DNA of 64,000 nt from Azovibrio restrictus DSM 23866. GTDB taxonomy: Bacteria; Pseudomonadota; Gammaproteobacteria; Burkholderiales; Rhodocyclaceae. Below, one piece after another: positions 60,109 through 64,000 of this stretch. Within the stretch, counting starts at the first letter, position 1. Each line of letters opens with the position of its first letter. The stretch spans positions 1 through 64,000 of the forward strand of contig NZ_AUCH01000006.1 of the NCBI RefSeq assembly GCF_000429665.1, read 5' to 3'. The notes under the pieces were generated by a model that was not told the origin of the DNA, searched no databases, and saw only the letters and a program-made list of their open reading frames with translations. Position numbers and translations under genes: made by a program.

Positions 60109-60147
60109 TGCACCAGAATTGCGCCTAGTCCCGCTCTCCATGCACCA
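60109..60147. promoter_or_regulatory. Two NtrC-like half-site boxes
   Basis: TGCACCA occurs at 60109-60115 and again at 60141-60147, 32 bp apart. The first is followed by GAATTGCGCC, a partial match to the NtrC dyad TGCACCA-N3-TGGTGCA; the second lacks a good partner. They lie about 95 and 62 bp upstream of a -24/-12 promoter. Confidence 0.45.
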
Positions 60148-60209
60148 ATTAAACCAGTATTTTCTCTAGGGTTATTTCCTATCTCGTTGATTTTGATGGG
60201 ATAGGGTTT

Positions 60210-60225
60210 TGGCATGGTTTTCGCA
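60210..60225 (+). promoter_or_regulatory. Sigma-54 promoter of the 99-residue gene
   Basis: TGGCATG-N4-TCGCA, with GG (60211-60212) and GC (60223-60224) 10 nt apart; two differences from the consensus. The predicted start near 60236 gives a short leader to the ATG at 60265. Confidence 0.65.
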
Positions 60226-60264
60226 AAGTGCTCACCAGGTAACACTCTCGAGAGGATGCACATC

Positions 60265-60564
60265 ATGGAAGACCCCTACGAACTTCCCCGCCTGCTGGCC
60301 CGCTTCAAGCTGCAGGTGCGCCGTCTGCTGAATCAGGCCGTGGACCTGGAGAAACTGGCCAAGGACCCGGAATATGCCCAGGTACGGCTGGCGGAAATCG
60401 AGGAGGTGGCCGACGACGAGGAACTGCTGGTCACCCTGGTGCGCCTGCGCACCCTGCTCTGTCCGGTAGCGGCTGCGCCAGAATCCCCGGCCCCCGCCCT
60501 GGGCGAGAATCCCCAAACCCGGGCCGCCGCCCGGGATTACCGCTTCGGCGCCAGGGCCTGGTAA
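60265..60564 (+). CDS. Small soluble protein of unknown function, predicted sigma-54 regulated
   Basis: A 99-residue protein (MEDPYELPRLLARFKLQVRR...), unrecognised. The first 75 residues look helical and strongly charged (DLEKLAKDPEYAQVRLAEIE, DDEELLVTLVRLRTLL), suited to a helical hairpin; the C-terminus is Pro/Ala-rich and ends YRFGARAW. The ATG at 60265 has GAGAGG 9 nt upstream; ATG 60256 in frame is too close to it. A sigma-54 promoter and NtrC-like boxes precede it, hinting at a nitrogen-related role. Confidence 0.65.
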   Translation: MEDPYELPRLLARFKLQVRRLLNQAVDLEKLAKDPEYAQVRLAEIEEVADDEELLVTLVRLRTLLCPVAAAPESPAPALGENPQTRAAARDYRFGARAW

Positions 60565-60572
60565 GCCGCCGT

Positions 60573-60615
60573 CCGGAAATCCGGATGGTCCGAGAGGCTC
60601 CATCCGGATTTCCGA
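60573..60615. promoter_or_regulatory. Tandem dyad upstream activating sites of the dctA promoter
   Basis: CCGGAAATCCGG at 60573-60584 and CCGGATTTCCGA at 60604-60615 are 12-bp dyads with centres 31 bp apart, together forming a 15-bp inverted repeat (60574-60588 and 60600-60614). Their centres lie about 115 and 85 bp upstream of the -24 element. They share core CGGAAA(T/A)CCG with the aspA sites. A hairpin terminator for the 99-residue gene is an alternative, but there is no T tract. Confidence 0.6.
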
Positions 60616-60692
60616 ACGCCGCTGCTTCAGGCCGGGAAACTGGATTCCTTTGAATTCAATGGCTTGAGACTTCTATAAGACACAACAGCGCC

Positions 60693-60708
60693 TGGCACAG
60701 CCTCTGCA
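60693..60708 (+). promoter_or_regulatory. Sigma-54 promoter of dctA
   Basis: TGGCACA-N4-CTGCA with GG and GC 10 nt apart (60694-60695, 60706-60707). Predicted start is near 60718, about 40 nt before the GTG start. Sigma-54 control of dctA is established in rhizobia (DctB/DctD). Confidence 0.7.
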
Positions 60709-60756
60709 ATAGAGGAGGGCTTCCCATGGTGGGAGGCCCAACCAGGAGGGTAACCC

Positions 60757-62094
60757 GTGTCTGCAACAGCGAATAAATCCAAGAGCCTGTACATCCAGGT
60801 CATCATCGCCATCGTCATCGGTGTCGTACTCGGCCATTTCATGCCTGATCTGGGCGCCCAGATGAAACCCCTGGGGGATGGCTTCATCAAGCTCATCAAG
60901 ATGATCATCGCCCCGATCATCTTCTGCACCGTGGTGGTCGGCATCGCCGGCATGGAAGACATGAAGAAGGTGGGCAAGACCGGCGGCTATGCCCTGCTCT
61001 ACTTCGAGATCATGAGCACCGTGGCCCTGATCATCGGCCTGATCATCGTGAACGCCGTGCAGCCGGGCGCCGGCATGCACGTGGATCCGGCCTCCCTGGA
61101 CGCCAAGGCCATCGCCAGCTACACCGATCCGGCCAAGATGCAGACCACCACCGAATTCCTGCTGCACATCATCCCCACCAGCGTGGTGGATGCCTTTGCC
61201 AAGGGTGACATGCTCCAGGTGCTGCTGTTCTCGGTGCTGTTTGGCTTCGCCCTGCACGCCTTCGGCGGCCGCGGCAACATCGTCTTCGACGTGATCGAGC
61301 GCCTCTCCCATGTGCTCTTCCACATCGTGAACATGATCATGAAGCTGGCCCCCATCGGTGCCTTCGGCGCCATGGCCTTCACCATCGGCAAGCACGGGGT
61401 CAGCTCCCTGCTGCAGCTGGCCCAGCTCATGGGCTCCTTCTACGCCACCTGCCTGATCTTCATCTTCGTGGTGCTGGGGGCCGTGGCCCGCTTCCACGGC
61501 TTCTCCATCTGGAAGTTCATCAAGTACATCAAGGAAGAACTGCTGCTGGTGCTGGGCACCTCCTCCTCCGAATCCGCCCTGCCGCGGATGATGGCCAAGC
61601 TGGAAAACCTGGGCGCCAAGAAGACCGTGGTGGGCCTGGTGATCCCCACCGGCTACTCCTTCAACCTGGACGGCACCGCCATCTACCTGACCATGGCCGC
61701 CGTGTTCATCGCCCAGGCCACCGACACCACCATGACCCTGACCCAGCAAATCACCCTGCTGGCGGTGCTGCTGGTGACCTCCAAGGGCGCCGCCGGGGTG
61801 ACCGGCTCCGGCTTCATCGTCCTGGCCGCCACCCTCTCCGCCGTGGGTGGCATTCCCGTGGCCGGTCTGGCCCTGATCCTGGGCATAGACCGCTTCATGT
61901 CCGAAGCCCGGGCCCTGACCAACCTGATCGGCAACGGCGTCGCCACCCTGGTGGTGGCCAAGTGGTGCAAGGAGCTGGACATGAACCAGCTGCACCAGCA
62001 CCTGAACAACGAGACCGTCGCCGAAGCCGACGACCCGGAACTGGTCCTGGACGCCCAGGAAGCCCACCTGGCCACGGGGGCAGCCAAGGCCTGA
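60757..62094 (+). CDS. dctA: C4-dicarboxylate transporter DctA
   Basis: A 445-residue DAACS-family carrier importing succinate, fumarate and malate with protons or sodium. DctA-type motifs: SLYIQVIIAIVIGVVLGHF, FIKLIKMIIAPIIFCTVVVG, the serine-rich LGTSSSESALPRM, GYSFNLDGTAIYLTMAAVFI and DRFMSEARALTNLIGNGVAT. The GTG start at 60757 has AGGAGGG about 7 nt before it. It is transcribed from a sigma-54 promoter with tandem activator sites; no dctB/dctD genes are in the window. Confidence 0.96.
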   Translation: MSATANKSKSLYIQVIIAIVIGVVLGHFMPDLGAQMKPLGDGFIKLIKMIIAPIIFCTVVVGIAGMEDMKKVGKTGGYALLYFEIMSTVALIIGLIIVNAVQPGAGMHVDPASLDAKAIASYTDPAKMQTTTEFLLHIIPTSVVDAFAKGDMLQVLLFSVLFGFALHAFGGRGNIVFDVIERLSHVLFHIVNMIMKLAPIGAFGAMAFTIGKHGVSSLLQLAQLMGSFYATCLIFIFVVLGAVARFHGFSIWKFIKYIKEELLLVLGTSSSESALPRMMAKLENLGAKKTVVGLVIPTGYSFNLDGTAIYLTMAAVFIAQATDTTMTLTQQITLLAVLLVTSKGAAGVTGSGFIVLAATLSAVGGIPVAGLALILGIDRFMSEARALTNLIGNGVATLVVAKWCKELDMNQLHQHLNNETVAEADDPELVLDAQEAHLATGAAKA

Positions 62095-62114
62095 GCCTGG
62101 TCCCGGCAGCCCAG

Positions 62115-62152
62115 GGGCGGTGCAGATCCGAAAAGGGCTGCACCGCCCTTTT
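62115..62152 (+). terminator. Rho-independent terminator of dctA
   Basis: GGGCGGTGCAG (62115-62125) and CTGCACCGCCC (62138-62148) form a perfect 11-bp stem with a 12-nt loop, followed by TTTT. It lies between convergent dctA and kdpE. Confidence 0.9.
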
Positions 62153-62171
62153 GCCATCCTGGGGCGGGCGG

Positions 62172-62900
62172 CTAAGGTTCTTGCGGCAGGAAGCGCAGGC
62201 CGACGCCCGGTTCGGTGATGATGTAGCGGGGTGCCGAAGCGTCCTCCCCGAGTTTCTGGCGCAGCTTCCCTACGAGCACGCGCAGGTAATGGGCGTCCTC
62301 CACGTGGGTCGGGCCCCACATGTCCCGGAGCAACTGGGTCTGGGTGATCAGCCGGCCGGGTTGGCGCACCAGCAGGGTGAGCAGGGCAAACTCCTTGCGT
62401 GTCAGTCCCACTGCCTGGCCGTGGAGGGAAACTTCCCGGGCGGCCAGGTCCACCCGCAGGGTGCCGTCGTCGTAGACCGGCGCCGGCTCACTGCGTAATC
62501 CGGCCATGCGCAGCAAGGCGCGGATGCGCGCCAGCAGTTCCTCGACCCCGAACGGCTTGGTGACGTAATCGTTGGCCCCGGCGTCGAGCAACGCCACCTT
62601 CTCGGTTTCCCCCGAGCGCACGGTCAGGACGATGAGCGGCACATTCGACCACTGCCGGAGTTCCTGCAGCACCTCCCGGCCGTCCCGGTCGGGCAGGCCC
62701 AGATCCAGGATCACCAGGTCGGCCCCCTTGCTGGCCAGCAGGGTCAGTCCTTCCTGGCCGGTGGCGGCCAGCAGGGTTCCGTAGCCCTGGGACCTGAGGC
62801 TGATGTCGATGAACTTGCGGATCTGCGGCTCGTCGTCGATGACCAGGATCCGGGCCAGGGCGGCGCCGGGGGGGCTGTCATGGAGAGGGGGCATGGGCAT
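62172..62900 (-). CDS. kdpE: KdpE-type response regulator
   Basis: A 242-residue OmpR-family regulator. The receiver (about 17-130) has IDDEPQIRKFIDISLRSQGY, phospho-acceptor in VILDLGLPDRDG and VTKPF. The winged-helix domain (about 145-240) has VGLTRKEFALLTLLVRQPG and the KdpE-like terminal part WGPTHVEDAHYLRVLVGKLR. It activates the high-affinity potassium transporter kdpFABC in other bacteria. It overlaps kdpD by 23 nt. Confidence 0.93.
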   Translation of the reverse strand: MPMPPLHDSPPGAALARILVIDDEPQIRKFIDISLRSQGYGTLLAATGQEGLTLLASKGADLVILDLGLPDRDGREVLQELRQWSNVPLIVLTVRSGETEKVALLDAGANDYVTKPFGVEELLARIRALLRMAGLRSEPAPVYDDGTLRVDLAAREVSLHGQAVGLTRKEFALLTLLVRQPGRLITQTQLLRDMWGPTHVEDAHYLRVLVGKLRQKLGEDASAPRYIITEPGVGLRFLPQEP

Positions 62901-64000
62901 GGTGCTCCTGGCTCGGGTAAGGGCCCCAGGGAAGGGTCAGGCAGATGGTGGTGCCCTGGTCATCCAGGCCGGGCAGGGCCTCGACGCTGCCCATGTGGGC
63001 GCCCACGATCCCCTGGACGATGGTCAGACCCAGGCCGGTGCCGTGCCGGCCCCGGTCCCCGCGCTCGACGCTGTAGAACATGTCGAAGATGCGCCGCCGT
63101 TCGTCTTCCGGGATGCCCGGGCCACGGTCCGAAACGCTGATGCGCAACTGATCATCCTCCGTGCGCCGGACCTGGACCCGGATGGGCTCCTGGGGCGGGG
63201 AGAATTTTGCCGCGTTCTCCAGGACATTGAACAGGGCCTGCTCGATCAGCGCCGGGTGGACGTGAATCGGAGGCAGGCCGGGGGGGATGTCGTGCTCTAT
63301 GCGAGCCCCGGGTTCATAGCGTTGCAGGCGCCGGGAGGCGGAACCCACCAGTTCGTCTATGCCGATCCAGTCCCGGCTCAGGGTCAGCCCCTGCTGGCCC
63401 AGACGGGTCATGTCGAGCAGGTTCTGGATGTAACGATCCAGGCGTTCTCCCTCCACGTGTATGGTTTCCAGCAGGCTGTGCCGGTCTTCCGGGCCCATGT
63501 CCTGGCCGTAGCGTGACAGGCTGTCCGCAGCCCCGATCATGGAAGAGAGGGGGGAGCGTAGGTCATGGGACACGGAAGAAAGCAGCGCCGAGCGCAGCCG
63601 CTCGGTTTCGCCCGTGACCCGCGCCACTTCCAGCTCCGACACCAGGCGGGTGCGCAGGGCCGCCTGCCCGATATCGTCCACCATGCTTTCAGCCAGACGG
63701 CGCTGCTCGAAGGACAGGCGCCCCATGCCCGAGGGAAAGCGCAGGCCGACCACGCCCAGGGAATCCTTGTCCGGGCACACCGGCAGGAACCACCAGGTGG
63801 AGTTGCTCAGGGTATCCGTGTAGCGGCCGCTGGCCTGGCCATGTTGCTGGGTCCAGTCGGCGGCGACCCGGTCCTTGTCGGTGAGCTGCCTGGCGTTGCC
63901 GGCCGGGCCCGATTCGGTGTTGATGCGCATCCATGCCTCGGCGTGCAGGGTCGATTGCAGCACCGCCGAGCCCGCTGCGATGACCTGCCCGAGATCGGCG
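62878..64000 (-). CDS. kdpD: KdpD-type sensor histidine kinase, N-terminus cut by window edge
   Basis: The 3' end encodes 373 residues of a kinase whose start is beyond the right edge. A GAF-like region is followed by HisKA (SSVSHDLRSPLSSMIGAADS) and HATPase with NVLENAAKFSPP, DRGPGIP and GTGLGLTIVQGIVGAH. Homology and pairing with kdpE fit KdpD, the potassium-limitation sensor. kdpABC is presumably further right. The sensor domains cannot be assessed. Confidence 0.92.
   Translation of the reverse strand, partial: ADLGQVIAAGSAVLQSTLHAEAWMRINTESGPAGNARQLTDKDRVAADWTQQHGQASGRYTDTLSNSTWWFLPVCPDKDSLGVVGLRFPSGMGRLSFEQRRLAESMVDDIGQAALRTRLVSELEVARVTGETERLRSALLSSVSHDLRSPLSSMIGAADSLSRYGQDMGPEDRHSLLETIHVEGERLDRYIQNLLDMTRLGQQGLTLSRDWIGIDELVGSASRRLQRYEPGARIEHDIPPGLPPIHVHPALIEQALFNVLENAAKFSPPQEPIRVQVRRTEDDQLRISVSDRGPGIPEDERRRIFDMFYSVERGDRGRHGTGLGLTIVQGIVGAHMGSVEALPGLDDQGTTICLTLPWGPYPSQEHHAHAPSP

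Overview
The window looks like a chromosome segment of a high-GC betaproteobacterium, most plausibly of the Rhodocyclaceae (Azospira/Dechlorosoma type). This rests on GC-biased codon use, the betaproteobacterial order riboflavin synthase-ribBX-ribH-nusB-thiL, an ArgS with a variant KMSKS loop, RdgC, and the density of PAS/GGDEF/HD-GYP signalling genes. Genus level is an inference; no rRNA is present.

Layout. 1-1722: vgrG of a type VI secretion system, cut by the left edge. 1.8-7.7 kb: an operon running leftwards with a membrane PAS-PAS histidine kinase, a single-domain response regulator and a 1257-residue REC-REC-PAS-GAF-PAS-GGDEF-EAL-REC protein, which links phosphotransfer to cyclic-di-GMP. 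7.9-25 kb: more signalling genes (LuxR-type regulator, Hpt protein, HDOD and HD-GYP genes, two large hybrid kinases, a chemoreceptor), with housekeeping genes rdgC, trmB, thiG and thiS between them. 25-28 kb: a small unknown gene, an acetyltransferase and a ferric-reductase-like flavocytochrome.

28.0-33.5 kb is an accessory region: a ParE/Phd-type toxin-antitoxin pair, a decayed gene beside a conserved unknown gene, hipBA with twin operators, and two AT-rich genes (HEPN-like and DUF4160). It ends at a tRNA-Ala(CGC) gene. 33.7-53.5 kb is mostly core: SDR, dsbA, SPOR protein, argS, ubiB, an SNF2 helicase, pncC, pgpA, a four-gene LpoB-type envelope operon, thiL-nusB-ribH-ribBX-riboflavin synthase, dsbD and cutA. 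53.6-64 kb: a GGDEF-EAL protein, aspA with a C4-dicarboxylate/amino-acid symporter, a TauE/SafE permease, an ABC-2 permease, a 99-residue unknown, dctA, and kdpE/kdpD (cut by the right edge).

The most interesting signal is regulatory. Three sigma-54 (-24/-12) promoters lie within about 5.2 kb, before aspA, before the 99-residue gene and before dctA. The aspA and dctA promoters are each preceded by two helically phased copies of the same dyad, CGGAAA(A/T)CCG, 31-32 bp apart. This suggests one NtrC-family activator (DctD-like) controls aspartate/fumarate uptake and conversion. The 99-residue gene instead has two TGCACCA half-sites 32 bp apart, resembling NtrC boxes, so an undescribed nitrogen-regulated gene is possible. 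Other new-looking items are four AAGAC iterons with an exact 11-bp period over the toxin-antitoxin promoter, and a palindromic interspersed repeat present twice.
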